Positions 35,935-47,580 of a DNA stretch of 64,000 bases are shown here, one piece after another. The DNA lies in contig CAOLHI010003123.1 of assembly GCA_948474755.1 (NCBI GenBank), forward strand, positions 62,001-126,000, read 5' to 3'. Source of the DNA: Ctenosaura bakeri. Taxonomy: Eukaryota; Chordata; Lepidosauria; Squamata; Iguanidae. The translations under genes and the position numbers were made by a program. Positions within the stretch are counted from its first letter, which is position 1. Each line of letters starts with the position of its first letter. Below the pieces are notes generated by a model, which saw nothing but the letters and a program-made list of their open reading frames with translations, was not told the DNA's origin and ran no database searches.

Positions 35935-36604
35935 TGTCAGCACCAAGGCGTGGCAGGCAGCCAAGAGCCAGCTAACAGGTCTTTTCACAGATAAGGCAGA
36001 CAGGCAATAAATCAAAGGACTTTACTTCAGCAGTAAGTAGGTAAGGCAGCAGTAAATTAAAGAGACTTTTGCAGCAGGGATATCCCTGGCTGTTACGTCA
36101 CAGCCAGGCAAAATAGCAAACAGAGTCCACATACCACAGAGCTTGTTCCTCAGCCGGTCGGGCAGCGTTCCAGGAAGCAAGGCAAGGGCCCCAGTAGCCC
36201 AGCAGGCACACCCAAAATGGACAGTTGTGAGCCGACAAAGACCCAAGGCTGAGTGAGTGCTTTTATTAAGCAGACCTTCACCCAGGTGCTGCCTCAGTTG
36301 GAGCTTGATTGCTTGGTGTTTCCTATTTAAACGCTCTGACCTTCTGAGAGCACTCTTTTGCTCCTGATGCTGCTGGTAAGTAGGCACCTGCTCTTGAATC
36401 TCTGGGTCTAAGGCAGCCCCTGGCTCCATTGCTGGGGCTACTGGGGCCAAGGGCTCTGTGTCCAGGGCAACCTCTGGGGTGGGCTGTGCAGCAGGCTCCA
36501 TGGCAGCCTCTGGGGTGGACTCTGCTGGTGCAGCAGGCTCCATGGCTTTGAAGTCCTCTGGTTCAGACTCAGAGCTTGAGTCCTGGAGTGCCAGGGTCCT
36601 GACA
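35935..36604 (-). repeat. Solo LTR (TGTCAG…CTGACA), 670 bp, inside L1 endonuclease
   Basis: Ends are a perfect TGTCAG/CTGACA inverted pair. On the minus strand the first third encodes a Pro/Ala/Glu-rich stretch (AMEPAAPAESTPEAAMEPAA) ending RRSERLNRKH, resembling a Ty3/gypsy polyprotein tail running into the LTR. A TATA-like tatttaaacg complement is near 36,325. Flanking pentamers attat and tctat match at only three of five positions, so the TSD is worn. A distant relative is at 2,308-2,832. Confidence 0.7.
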
Positions 36605-36724
36605 TCTATCTTGATTTGTTTCTTTAGAGTAATTCAATAATTGTTGTAGTAATTTCTGGTAGAAGTTGCTTTTATCTTCCGTTGGTGAGTACACTCCTAT
36701 TAAACTATCTTTGTCTCTTGGAGT

Positions 36725-37590
36725 TGTACTTCTGTTACTCCAGCTGTGGCATGGTTGGTGAGAGCCCCAGATATCATTTTGATATCAAACAATTCGGCCT
36801 TTGCTTGACCTTTTTCAGCCACCCCGCTCCATGTGTTTGCGAGGTTTTCCAGACAAGCATGTACAGGTCGCGGCCGCTAATGGTTTTGCATTCCAGACCC
36901 CATTGAGGCTGGCAACTCAAGCCTCTCTCGTCACTTCAGGGAACTTCCCACTGCAAACCTTACAATAGATGCACAGCTCTCAGCCAGACTAGTCCTTTTA
37001 GACAGGACATTTACGTACTGGCCAAACCATTGTCGTCGAGCGTTAAGCTCATCATGCAAACCTGACCTTTTCCAACTCCTTTGTCCAGCTCCAAATTTCC
37101 TTTGTTCTCACTAAGCATTGCATAGCCGGTAGGCACAATCCACCCTATATAAGGTCCCCACTTTTGGGACTTCTTCGGTTCACCCTGGACATCCATCCTG
37201 CCTTGCTGTCAGTCTGTCTAAGGAGTTCCCCTCAGCAGCCATGCTGAGTTTCCTCTTCTTCAGTTCCCGCTTCGCTCCAGGACAACGAGACCAGGTATCA
37301 TATCACCCATTCTCTCCAAGCCTTTCCATTTCTATTTCCAAGTTAGCTAGTATGTATGCGTTGCTTTATTTGCTGTTTACCTTTCAATAAAACTGTTATT
37401 TTTATTACTTTAAAACCTGCCTTCCTGCTCTCTGACCTGAAGCTGTAGACATTGGGTAAAAGATCCTAGCTAAAGTTACCCTGCCTCTCGTTTGGCTTAA
37501 GAGAGTGCTTGAGTTTTAATTCCCCCAATTTGTGTTCTTATTTGGCTATTTGGGTGCCCCCTCTCGGGACTCCCAACACACAGGGTGACA
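36725..37590 (+). repeat. Solo LTR (ERV-like), 858-866 bp, inside L1 endonuclease
   Basis: Opposite in orientation to the L1. Core homology to the LTRs at 24,745 and 52,189 starts at tgttactcc (36,733) and ends gggtgaca at 37,590. A 4-bp gagt lies at 36,721-36,724 and 37,591-37,594, with eight extra bases between the first gagt and the conserved start. It shows a TATA box (ccctatataaggtccc, about 37,142) and a polyadenylation signal caataaaact near 37,385, giving a U3-R-U5 layout. No internal region remains. Confidence 0.82.
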
Positions 37591-37903
37591 GAGTTACCCC
37601 CACGTAGTGCCCTTGGGAGTCCTGAAATTTCAATTCTGATTTGAAGTTGCGATTTACATACAGTATGACTCCCTTCTTTTTCTTCTGGGCTGCTGATGTG
37701 TAACATACTCCTAATTTGGGATTCCGTAAATATTTTGTATCTTTGTCTTTGATTTTAGTTTCTTATAGGCAAATGACATCTGCTTTTGCCTTTTCAATGT
37801 AGTGGGAAACTTGTCTTCTTTTATAGTTGGAGTTAATCCCTTTTACATTCCAGGATAATACTTTAAAAGTCATTGTTTTCTTGTTAAATGTCATCCTTCT
37901 GTT

Positions 37904-38958
37904 CTAAATTTCCTCTTCTTCCACGTATAGATCTTCTATTTCTAACTCTGGTTCTTTTTGTTCTTTATCTTCCGATTTTAGGTCCGATTCACCACTAAGT
38001 GAGACCAATTCTTGTTCTTCCTCATCTTGGTTGTTGTCTGGATTTCCTTCTTCTGGATTCTCTTCTTGTTTCTTCTCTCCGTCTTGATCCCCTTTCCTGT
38101 TATTGTTCCACCCTCTCATGTCTTCCAGCTCTCTTTTTAGTTTTTCATATATTTCTTTAGTTCTCGATGTATTATTGATTCTAAATCTTCTTTGTTTATA
38201 TGTAAAGGATATCCCTTTATCCTTTCCCATTTGTACATTATTTTGTGCTTTTGTAATAGTTGAGTTAAAAGTCTGTAATCTTGCCTCTTTTTTAGAATTT
38301 CATATGGGATATCTTTAAAGATCTTTATAATCTTATCTCCCATTCTTAATGGTTTTTCATAGTTAGTCTGTATTATTTGATCTCATGTCCTTGTTCTGGT
38401 ACAGCAGACGACAATGTCTCTAGGCCACCCCTTTTCTCCCACTAGATTCGAGCTGGCTCTAAAGATCCTATCAATCTGCAACTCCATTCTGTCAATATTG
38501 ACATCTATCTATGTTGCCAAAATTGGTATTATTCTTTCATATAAGTTCTCCCCGGGGGTTTCTTCGATCCCTCTAAGCTTAACCCATTTATCAAGATATC
38601 GTAGTTCTTGTGATATTGCCAATTCTTCTTGCCTTTGATTTTTCTCTAATTTTTTTTCTTTCTCCAATTGATTTGTTTTTTGTTGAAGTTCTTGGATATC
38701 CCCTTTCATCGTCTTAATCTCTTTGTTCATCGTCTCCATTCTTTTCCCAATTATTTCTATTTCTTTCTTAATGTCTGTCTTGATTTCAGATCTTGTTTCC
38801 TTCATCTCCTGCTTGATTTCCTGCTTGATACCCTTTATTTCTTGGAGAATTTTTGCCATCTGTTGACTCATTTCTGTTGAGGATCTTCTGGTTGGATCTA
38901 CCAGTTCCAGTTGAGTTTGTGTCTGGGCCTTTGTTCCTTTTCTTGTGCCTGTCGCCAT
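37904..38958 (-). pseudogene. L1 ORF1 (RNA-binding chaperone), frameshifted
   Basis: The N-terminal half (38,958-38,509) starts MATGTRKGTKAQTQTQLELV and runs into a heptad-rich coiled coil (…MKETRSEIKTDIKKEIE…), as in the L1 ORF1p trimer. An RRM-like stretch follows, then the C-terminal domain: IKIFKDIPYEILKKRQDYRL and KWERIKGYPLHINKEDL (38,343-38,137). An acidic Glu/Asp-rich tail (38,060-37,904) ends it. At least two frame changes separate the parts. The ORF2 start overlaps just downstream. Confidence 0.85.
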
Positions 38959-40724
38959 GTTTTCAATAATGTATATATAATTTATTTTTTGCTGTAATAT
39001 CCTATAATGATCAGCAGGTGGTGCTCAAAGTCTTCTTCAGTTTGGCAAGTCTTTTAAGAGTTAATTTATGCTCAACAGCCTCTAAGTTTGTTTTTAATCT
39101 TTGTTCTCGTTACAAGGTCACTGTACTTGTTTATTCTTTTGCCTGTTAGATGTCCGTGGATTGGTAACTTTGTTTTGGGATCTATCTCTGTTGTCTCACA
39201 GTCTCACATAAATTCTTATTTTGACCACAAATCAATATTTAAGATTTCAATTTGATTCCAGCAGTTCTCTTTGATATTATCATAGTACAGAAAAAAAATT
39301 ATAATTATAGAAAAAAAATTATAAAAGATATAATTTATCTAGATAATAAACAACTATAATAAATATATTTATTTTTTCTGAGGGGAGTTTGTTTTACTTT
39401 TTAGATGTCCCCTTCTAGCAAATATCTAAACGTTATATAAATATGCAAAAGTGTTACTTATTATTTCTGTATATGTATCTTATCAGTACCCACAGTCCGT
39501 ATCAACACCCACGGTTCATTTCCTTGTTGAATCAAATTTCTCTATGTACTTTAAGTTTCTCCTCCCCCTATTAATTAAACTCTTCACACATCTAATTGAT
39601 CATGCATTGTCTAACAATTCTATAAAATTACCTACAATCCAATAAATTACCCATCTTAGAGCAGTCTTAAATTCATTGAGTGTCTTAAATTCATCAATAT
39701 CTTAAATTCAATACCATGAAGTCAATACATGCTATAACAGTTATATTCTGATTGTTCCTCCAAATCAGCAACGTTTCCAGCCTCCCAATCTTGTCCTGGT
39801 TTCCAAGTTTAGTCTCTATCCATCTGTCTCTCCTCCCTTCTGCTGTCCTTTCATCAAGCTCCAGTGTTTTCTTCTCTGTTCTATTCAGCAAGCTCCAGCA
39901 GGTCATTAGCGAGCTCAAGCCCTTTCAAGCTGTTTCTTTTCTTTATCTTTGCCTTCCATCGTATTCCAGATGTATTTTATTTCTAATAAGCGAGCTCCAG
40001 CGTCTTTACACTTTCTGCTTTCCACTTTTTACAGTCCATTTTAAATGTTCCAGTTTAGGCCTCTATTTTTCACGCGAGCTCTAGCTTATTATGTTCTATT
40101 ATTTTTGTTATTACTATTTGACACAGTCTTCTTCTCCACACCTTTATCCACACTTCTGTTTGATCTCAACACCAAAAGGCAGAAAAAGTCCGCTCTTTTC
40201 TTACCACCGTAGCCCCTCAATGAAGATCTCCTTAAACTTTGAAGCGCCCCAAGGTTCTTTTAATCAGTCCCTTATTCAAACTATTGTGTCTTAAATAGTC
40301 CTCTTCTGTTAGTCTCTTCGATCTTTCCACCCCTTATTTCCTCTGCCTCTTAGTCATTAATCATTAAGTTATAGTCTCTCTTCTGTAGTTTTACTCCACA
40401 CATACGTCTTACCTCCCCCTTCCTCCGATCACTTTCAGCGTCCCGGTTCTTCTTCAGAGCCTTTTCCTCTATTCCATCTGGCTCGGTCTTTTAAATCATT
40501 GTTAGTTTATTTATTTGCTCAGTCCAAAGACCATTGCAATCCAACAAGTACAAAAACAAAGCAAAACATCCAGGATCTCTTCAGAACAGATCGCCCTCAT
40601 CACATAATAGAACAACACCATAAATATCTTCATAATAAAATAAAACACAAGGTTAAAACATAGATTACATATTCTCATATAAAATTGCATACATTACATA
40701 ATTACAATTTACAGATACCATCTC

Positions 40725-43700
40725 TTACTCTACAAAACTCTGATGCTTTTTATCAAGTATGAACTCTAAAAAGTTTTCTCTTGCCCTAGCAGCCTTCACT
40801 GCAAATGCAGCGACTTTTCTAATCACATGTTGATTTGTTGATTGTACTAAAAAAGCAAGTTTCTCCTTTGCTGTCCAGTATTTCATTTTTCTTAGGAAAG
40901 GCGCTAAATAACTTTCCCTTATCTCAGAGTATATCTGACATTTGAGTAAATAATGAGCTAAATCTTCTAACACCGGCTCACTACATATGCACAGTCTTTC
41001 TTGGACTGGGATATTACAAAATCTACCCCATTTCATCATTGTATCCATTTGTTCAAAACGTAAGCGTGTAAGAGCTCTGTGAGCTTCCATGGACAGTGAG
41101 AGTGTCAGATATTTTTCAAATTTATGTTCTGATTTCAGTTTAGCTAGCCATTTAGTTGATCTACAAGATGTTAGGGCAGCGATGTCTAACTGAGCATTCA
41201 TATCGGACACTCTTTGTTTAACCATCTTTTTAGTATCAGGCAACCTTGGATTTAATAACTGATATGAAAAACCAAAAGTTAATAACATATTTGAAAAACT
41301 CTGTAGCCAAAATGTTCCTTGCTGACAAGTTCTTTGTTCTTCTAAACAAACCTTGGGGAGCCTATCTTCTGTTAAATTACTTATTCTACACCAGAAGTTT
41401 ACCATCCTGGAATATATTAGGCCCTGAATTCTATCCATCCCAAGTTCAGATCTAACTAAATAAGGCGGAGTAGATTTAGAAACACCTAAGATCATACGCA
41501 GGAATTGGGATTGGATATTTTCAATTTTTGCAAGATTTGTAAAGCCCCAAATTTCAGCCCCAAAAGTGAGTGCTGGAATTACTTTTGCTTTAAAAATATT
41601 TATAATAGGGCGTAAAGAACCTGGGTACCTATAGTTTAATAATCTATTTAAGGACTGCAAACTGGCCATAGCTTTCATTTCACTTTTCCTTATTTGTTGC
41701 ACCCAGGAGCCTAATGATGAAAAATGGATACCAAGGTAGCAATAGGATTTTACTTGCTCTAATTCTTTTAAGTTGATAAGCCATCTGTATTGTTTCCTTT
41801 TCCTGCCAAAGACTACCACCTTTGACTTATCATTATTGATGACCAAATCATTTTCTATACAATATAAATTAAGATGTCTAAGTAATCTTCTCAAACCAAC
41901 TTGTGATCTTGAAAGGAGAATCATATCATCTGCATATAATAAAATATTAATTGCTTTGTTTGAAATTTTTGGCATATGAAACTCGTATTTATGAAGAGAG
42001 GTAACAATATCATTAATATAAAAGTTAAAAAGAAATGGAGCTAAAATACAGCCTTGTTGTACCCCTTTATATGTGGGGATAGTATCTGTTAAAGCCAAAT
42101 TGGCTCCTGTTCTAACCTTCAAAGAGGTTTCAGTATAAAGTGATTTCAAAAGTGCTAAGAGTCTCTGATCTATATTTGTCTTTGACAGCTTATCCCATAA
42201 ACGATACCTGTTTATGGTATCAAAAGCTGCACTTAGGTCAATAAAAGTTGCAAAGAGTTGACTGCCTTGTTTTAAATACTTTGTTATCAGATGGTGTAAT
42301 ATAAAACAATTGTCCAATACAGATCTCTCTTTTCTAAAGCCTGCCTGTTCTTCGGCTAAGCTGGAATTTGCTTCTGCCCAATCCTCTAGTTTGTGAAGAA
42401 GATGTTTTGCATACATTTTAGTGGGAATGCTAATCAGGCTAATTGGTCGATAGTTCTTAGGATCATAACGATTTCCTTTTTTAAATATTGGCACTACTAC
42501 ACTAGCTTTCCAGTCTTTTGGGATACAACCAGTGTTGTTTATGTGGGTGAATAGCCCTGCCAGAACTGGTGCCCACCAGTCTACATTGCATTTAAATAAT
42601 TCTGCAGGCAAAAGATCAATACTGGGGGCCTTATTATCCTTTGTTGACTGAATAATGGATTTAACCTCTGTTATCGTTACTGGGAACCACCCTGAAAGTA
42701 AATTAAAATCTTGTGTCCCAGCAACTGTATCAGAAGATTTTTCCTCATCTTCTTTAAAAAGCTCTAAGTAAAACCTTTCCCAACTTGAAGCAGAAATAGG
42801 GATGTCAAACATAACTTTTGACCCTTTAAGTCTATTTATGACCACATGCCAAAAATGAGCTGAATTTAATTGTAATGCCGCTTCTTCTAGATCAGCCCAG
42901 AATTGTTCCTGAAACTGGGCCTTCTTTACTGCAATTAAGTTTTTTGTAATTACTTCTGAGTTTCAGCATCAGATTCATGTCCATTTGCTCATTCGTGTCA
43001 TGTACTTTACGGATACATTTTCTCAATTCTTTTCTCAGTACACTGCCTTCTGTATCAAACCATGAGGGCTTCCTTTGCTGCTGTTCTTTCAAATTCTGGT
43101 TAAATTTTAGAAAAGGTCTCAGATTCTTACATATATCCTGATATGCCTCCAATACCTCACTAATATTGGCTTCTGAGGATGACACTATATTACTCAGTGA
43201 TCTTCCCTGCATAGAATTATAGAAATCTTTTAGGTTGCTCACATTAACTTTTTGCCATTTCAATCTCCTTTCTCCCTGAGCTTCCAGTCTCTGGACTAAC
43301 CGTTGGTCTGCAGAAGTCACAATCCTCTCATCAACTTTAGCTACTAGATTTACAATAATGGGTTGATGATCACTTTCTTCTCTATGGTTCACAATAATGC
43401 CAGAAAACTGTTGAACTTCAGCTCTGGTAACGCAGATATAATCCAAAGTACTAGCAGAGCTTTTTGAGAAGTAGGTGAAGGGATATGGATCATTCAAGTT
43501 ATTACTACCTAAGATCTGCAGACCAAACATGTATGTTATCCTAAACAGGTTGATGCCAGCCTTATTTATTTTCTCATCCCTGGAACTCCATTGGGACAGA
43601 TCCTCTAAACCAGCCAACTCATCTCCCACAATTCCACACTGTTCTGCCACCTTTAATAAAGATGTTCCTAGTCTGGCATTAAAATCTCCCAATAAAATAA

Positions 43701-44259
43701 ACAATGCACTGGGAAACCTTGTACCTAACTCCTCTAATAAATGTTCTAAGTGTATCCATACATTAGCAGAGAAATATTGTGAAGAAATTGGGGTTATATA
43801 AACATTTACTAAAATAAACACAGTACTCCTTGCCTCAAGTTTTACCACCAAAAAATTGTTGGAAACTACCTCGGTAACCACCAAGTCTTGTCTCCAACCT
43901 AGATCTTCCTTAATCAAGAGAGCTAAACCTCCTATGGCTCTACCTCTGATGTTTGTATTTTGTGCTGGTTTAACCCATGCTTTGAAACCTGGGATTATTA
44001 ACTCCCCTTTGTCAGTAAGCCAAGTTTCCTGAAGAGCTATCACAGAATGTCTAGACAAATACTCTATAACGTCACCATCACATACCCTTCCCTTCCATCC
44101 TGCTATGTTCCAAGACATAATTTTAATACATTTATCAATGGAATCATTGATGTCAGTAATCATCTTTTTTGCAACCTCTGTAAGCGGGACCATTTTAGCT
44201 GGAATGAGGGAACAATGACCATCGCTGATCCCAATTGGACCAAAAAACTCACTATACAC
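40725..44259 (-). pseudogene. Non-LTR ORF2: AP endonuclease and reverse transcriptase, one frameshift
   Basis: The endonuclease (44,259-42,892) has MSWNIAGWKG, ALQETWL, LLGDFNARLG, LDYICVT and SDHQPI, all catalytic positions present. The RT (42,845-40,725) has PVFKKGN-like VPIFKKGNRYDPKNYRPISL, EEQAGFRKERSV, FIDLSAAFDTI, QQGCILAPFLFNFYIND and LLYADDMILLSR (YADD at 41,925-41,936). The C-terminus has CICSEPVLEDLAHYLLKC, a zinc-knuckle-like motif. The two open parts are separated only by one frame change around 42,930-42,960. No other stop was seen, unusually good preservation for this window. Confidence 0.85.
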
Positions 44260-44325
44260 TGGGTAGCAAGGGGGTGAATACAGTGATAAAGGGACCCTAA
44301 GCTGTACCTTGTAATTAATAGCTAT

Positions 44326-46536
44326 TCAGTCTGTTTTAATTGTCTTAACAGACTGGTTAACAGGCTGGATATCTTCATCATCTAAATAAACAAGCTCATC
44401 TTCAAAGGGACCTAATTTACTAACATTAGAACTTATCGGATGGATAACAACTAAATCAGGGGGTTTTACCCCACAAGGACCTGGTACACTTCCCAACTCC
44501 TCAGCATCCAGGAATCTCATTTTAACCCAATTATTGTTATCCAGAAGGGTGTTAGAAGAAATCTTGGATAACACAGAGGCTTCTCCCTCCACTTGAGTCA
44601 CAAGAAGTGGGGGTGTCCCATGATTTATCTCTACTGAGACAACCTGATTACTCCCATGTTTTCCTGTATTCATACACTCTACACCTCCTGGCTCTACTAC
44701 CATTGAGCAGATCTTCTGGACATCAGATCCATTATTAGCAGCTATCTGCTGCTTGAGAGTAACTTGGCTCTCTTTAGAGACCACTGAGCATTTTGGAGCA
44801 ACAGATGAATTATGCTCTAAACAGTTTCTCAACCGATCAAGTCTGTCCAGTATCTCTTTTTGAACACAGGGAGGGCAAGACCAAAATGAACATATAAGAG
44901 CATTCTCCTCTAAATCAAATGGCTCCAACCTTTCATAAAGGGTCTGACAAGTATCCAAGTTAGCCTGACAAGTTGTATTAGCAAGGGAGTCCAAACTCCT
45001 AGAATTGGAATGACTACGATCATTTAAATCAATCAAATTAGCAATGTTGTGACCAGATATGTTATTCTTACTTGACCTTAAATTATAAGAATGATGGAGC
45101 AGTGGTAATGGGGGGCTTGGTTTTCAAAAAATCTTGCAATCTCAATACCCAAGTTTAAAAAAGCATCCTTAGCCTTATATATTACATTAGCAATAGCAGC
45201 ATTTCTAAAGTAATTGTGGCACGAACTTTGATGCCATTGCAATAAAAATATTCCACTAGAACTACATCCTTAGGTTTCAGTACATTATTACATTATTACA
45301 TTATTAATAGCTAAAAAATGAGAGATACGATTCTGTAGTGTAAGGAAACCCAATGGCTTAGGATAATTTAGGAAAAACAGCTTTTGAGGGATTAGAACCA
45401 GATTCCAATCAGTATGTATGCCTTTGTATCTTGCTGCTGCATCCTTTTGAGGGTCTTTTGAATAAGAATCTTATTTCATCCCCAGAGGTTGAGCATTATC
45501 TGTGGTAGACTTCCTGTTGAGGCAAGGACTTCATCCCATGGGTCTAACAACTCTCCCCCCATAAAGCCCTTATCAGCTAGTGGATTTTTAGATGTTTCTA
45601 GACGACCAACTGCATCAACTGGCTGCAACAGATTATCAGAATTATTATGCCCACACTTCTTTGCCTTTTTATTATCTTTATTCTGGTTTTCCAAATGATT
45701 TTTTTGATCTGATTTTTTAATAAGATTGTCTTTGTCCAACAGTTTAAACAAATGCTCCCAATCTCTTTTCTTATGGCGTTGTGATTTAATAACCTTCTTA
45801 CTTAGGTTTTTAACATTTTTGCTTTTCTTCTGTTTTTTACAAGCTCCGTTTGACTCTTCCTTACTGCTTTTTATGGACTGGGTCCTTGGGGGTTGTTTTC
45901 TTGATCCTGTCTCTGATAAAACTCCTCCTCTAAGGCCAGTTGGTGTTAGTCTCCTCATAGTTATTAGATGATCCTCAGCCAAAGCTGTCAGCAATCTATT
46001 GCTTTCTGCAAGAAAGTTTTTAATAAGTACGAGTTCCTCATACACCATAAGAAGACCACCTTGTAAAAGAATAGAATTATGGTCAAGGTCCTCTGTCTGA
46101 GTGCATATAGATTTCAACTTAGTATTTGGACCCTTAGACACATTGCAGCGTGCCAGATCAGTCAGCTGTTTTTGAGTAAACTCTTCTATCCAGGCAACAT
46201 CCTGAACAGTTTTAACACCAATGGAGGAGGACAAAGCTTCAACAGGAAAACTTACCCTTGTATGCACCCCTCTTTGCTTTATAGGGTAGTCCATGGTTGA
46301 TTCCAGTGCAACAAATGAGAGACAGAATCATGCATAAAGTTTGAAGGTTTCTCAATTGACCAATGGTTTTTTTCTAATAAAAGACTGGAGTTAGATGATT
46401 GTGCTGTCACCGCAAAGCTCAACTCAGCTGCAAGATTAGAGAAAAGTGGTTCTGCAGCAGGGGATTTTGGAGTTTGTGTCAGTCCTTTAAGATCCAGAAA
46501 CTGCTGGTTTAGCTTCATCAACTTCCTTAGGAGCAA
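44326..46536 (-). pseudogene. Non-LTR ORF1 region, broken
   Basis: Three open pieces on the minus strand: 46,536-46,279, 46,294-45,476 (basic, Lys/Arg/Asn-rich C-terminal half, KKQKKSKNVKNLSKK) and 45,036-44,326 (with CSFWSCPPCVQKEIL). About 440 bp between the last two is frameshifted. I see no RRM, esterase or clear CCHC knuckle. A nucleic-acid-binding role is inferred only from position and basic charge. Confidence 0.6.
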
Positions 46537-47203
46537 AAAACTGTGTAATTTTCATCTGGTCTTTCCCAAGATTCATGGGAATGCTCTCAAAAACTGGCAA
46601 AATGCCTAAATTTCTATAGGCCCTTCTGGTAAGCATAACTTATTCTCTCAAGTGCTCCTGAAGTATCCAGAAAATTCGTCCCAGCAGCTTTAAGAACTAG
46701 CCAGTGTCCATAAGTTATGCGGTCTTTTGGTCAACAGCAGCCTATTATCACCGGTAACCCATTCCAGCAGAACAGCAAACAAAAAAATATCTTTCAAAGT
46801 TAGTTCCTCAGCCAAAAAACAGCAACAGTAGCTAAGAGCTGACTGGAATTAGTTAAAGACACAACACCGTTAAGGGAGCTTAGCATTTACAGATAAACAT
46901 TAGCTTGCAGTGCCGGGAGGCATAGTACAAGGCAGATAGTAAATTCAACACAAGGCCAATGATAAAACTATAATGAGCTATGACTGAGAATAGATATAGA
47001 AGGCAGCAGTTATAGAGCAGGCGGCCATGGCACAACAAAGCAATAAAACAATAAAACTGTTAAACCTAAGAAAAACAAACAAATTGCAGCAGAGACTCTA
47101 GCAAAGCATTCCTCGGATAAACAAAAGGATAAACTTTCAGAGGAGCTCTTTACAGCAGCTGCTGCCTCGTCGCCATCTTGGCTCCTCCCACTTTTAAATC
47201 ATT

Positions 47204-47563
47204 GAGAGTACGCAGTTACTTCATTCTAGGGTCCATTTCTTGATTTTCTTGTATTTAATATCTCTTATTTGTAAAATTAAAAAAAAGTTTCAGGCGGCAC
47301 TGTGCTGTACAAAAAGCCAGCAACCTTCCACATGGCCGTGATACTCTTCAGTCCCCTCGCCTTTCTTCCAGCTTTCGAGCTTCCTCACCAGTGCTCTTTA
47401 GCCTGAAAGGTGGCAATGGACCCCCAACGAGCTCCTCTGGACCCCCGTTACCGGGGGGGGTACTCTGCCAGCTACAACCACGCTGGCAAATCCATGTGAG
47501 TTAGCCGCTTCAGCGGTAGCTTTCTCACTGAAGCGGCGATTGCGCCGCCATCGAAACTGGAAG
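47204..47563 (-). promoter_or_regulatory. L1 5' terminus and probable internal promoter
   Basis: First 360 bp of the L1 on the minus strand. It is markedly GC-rich, with gatggcggcgcaatcgccgc near the start, a YY1-like GATGGCGGC core as expected for an L1 promoter. It is separated from the rest of the 5'UTR (40,487-38,959) by the nested non-LTR element. Promoter role is inferred from position and composition. Confidence 0.55.
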
Positions 47564-47580
47564 TCATCTGGCCCATCTTT

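Larger units (their letters stand above)
32589..37894 (-). pseudogene. L1 ORF2 (endonuclease-reverse transcriptase), interrupted
   Basis: The endonuclease starts at 37,894 with MTFKVLSWNVKGINSN and ADVICLQETKIKDKD (catalytic Asn and Glu). It is split by the LTR near 36,725-37,590, resumes with SLIGVYSPTEDKSNFYQKL (36,718-36,610), is split again by the LTR at 35,935-36,604, and continues with NFLLCGDMNGVLDPKEDR and VCSDHNLIQLEF. The RT carries STKAPGPDGFSASYYKNM, FIDAEKAFDNLRWDF, TRQGCPLSPLLF and YTDDLVI. C-terminal Cys-rich CWKCGHENGTYYHTWWTC lies near 33,000. Frameshifts occur near 34,740, 34,110, 33,640 and 33,200. Dead copy. Confidence 0.88.
40501..47190 (-). mobile_element. Non-LTR retrotransposon, I/Vingi-like, nearly intact, inside L1
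   Basis: 6,690 bp, flanked by the perfect 13-bp duplication cttttaaatcatt (40,488-40,500 and 47,191-47,203). The 5' end on the minus strand reads tgggaggagccaagatggcg and the 3' end closes in aataaataaact. It has an ORF1 region (46,536-44,326) and an ORF2 (44,259-40,725) with APE endonuclease and RT. The protein style (YADD, CxC…H…C tail, no RNase H seen) suggests the I/Ingi/Vingi group known from lizards. That assignment is inferred. It inserted after the L1, so it is the younger element. Confidence 0.85.
32160..47580 (-). mobile_element. Full-length L1 LINE (minus strand) with three nested insertions
   Basis: A perfect 17-bp target duplication, tcatctggcccatcttt, lies at 32,160-32,176 and 47,564-47,580. 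It brackets an L1 whose A-rich 3' end is at 32,177 and GC-rich 5' end at 47,563. Subtracting the non-LTR element (40,501-47,203 including one TSD copy) and the LTRs at 35,935-36,604 and about 36,725-37,590 leaves roughly 7.1 kb of L1: a 5'UTR of about 1.9 kb, ORF1 (38,958-37,904), ORF2 (37,894-32,589) and a 3'UTR. Both ORFs are broken by frameshifts, and the RT active site reads YTDD (34,245-34,256). Confidence 0.9.

Noticed and set aside
36022..36543. 173-codon frame rich in Met-Glu-Pro-Ala as a novel gene
   Set aside because: It lies wholly within a solo LTR with matched TGTCAG/CTGACA ends and looks like the tail of a retrotransposon polyprotein.
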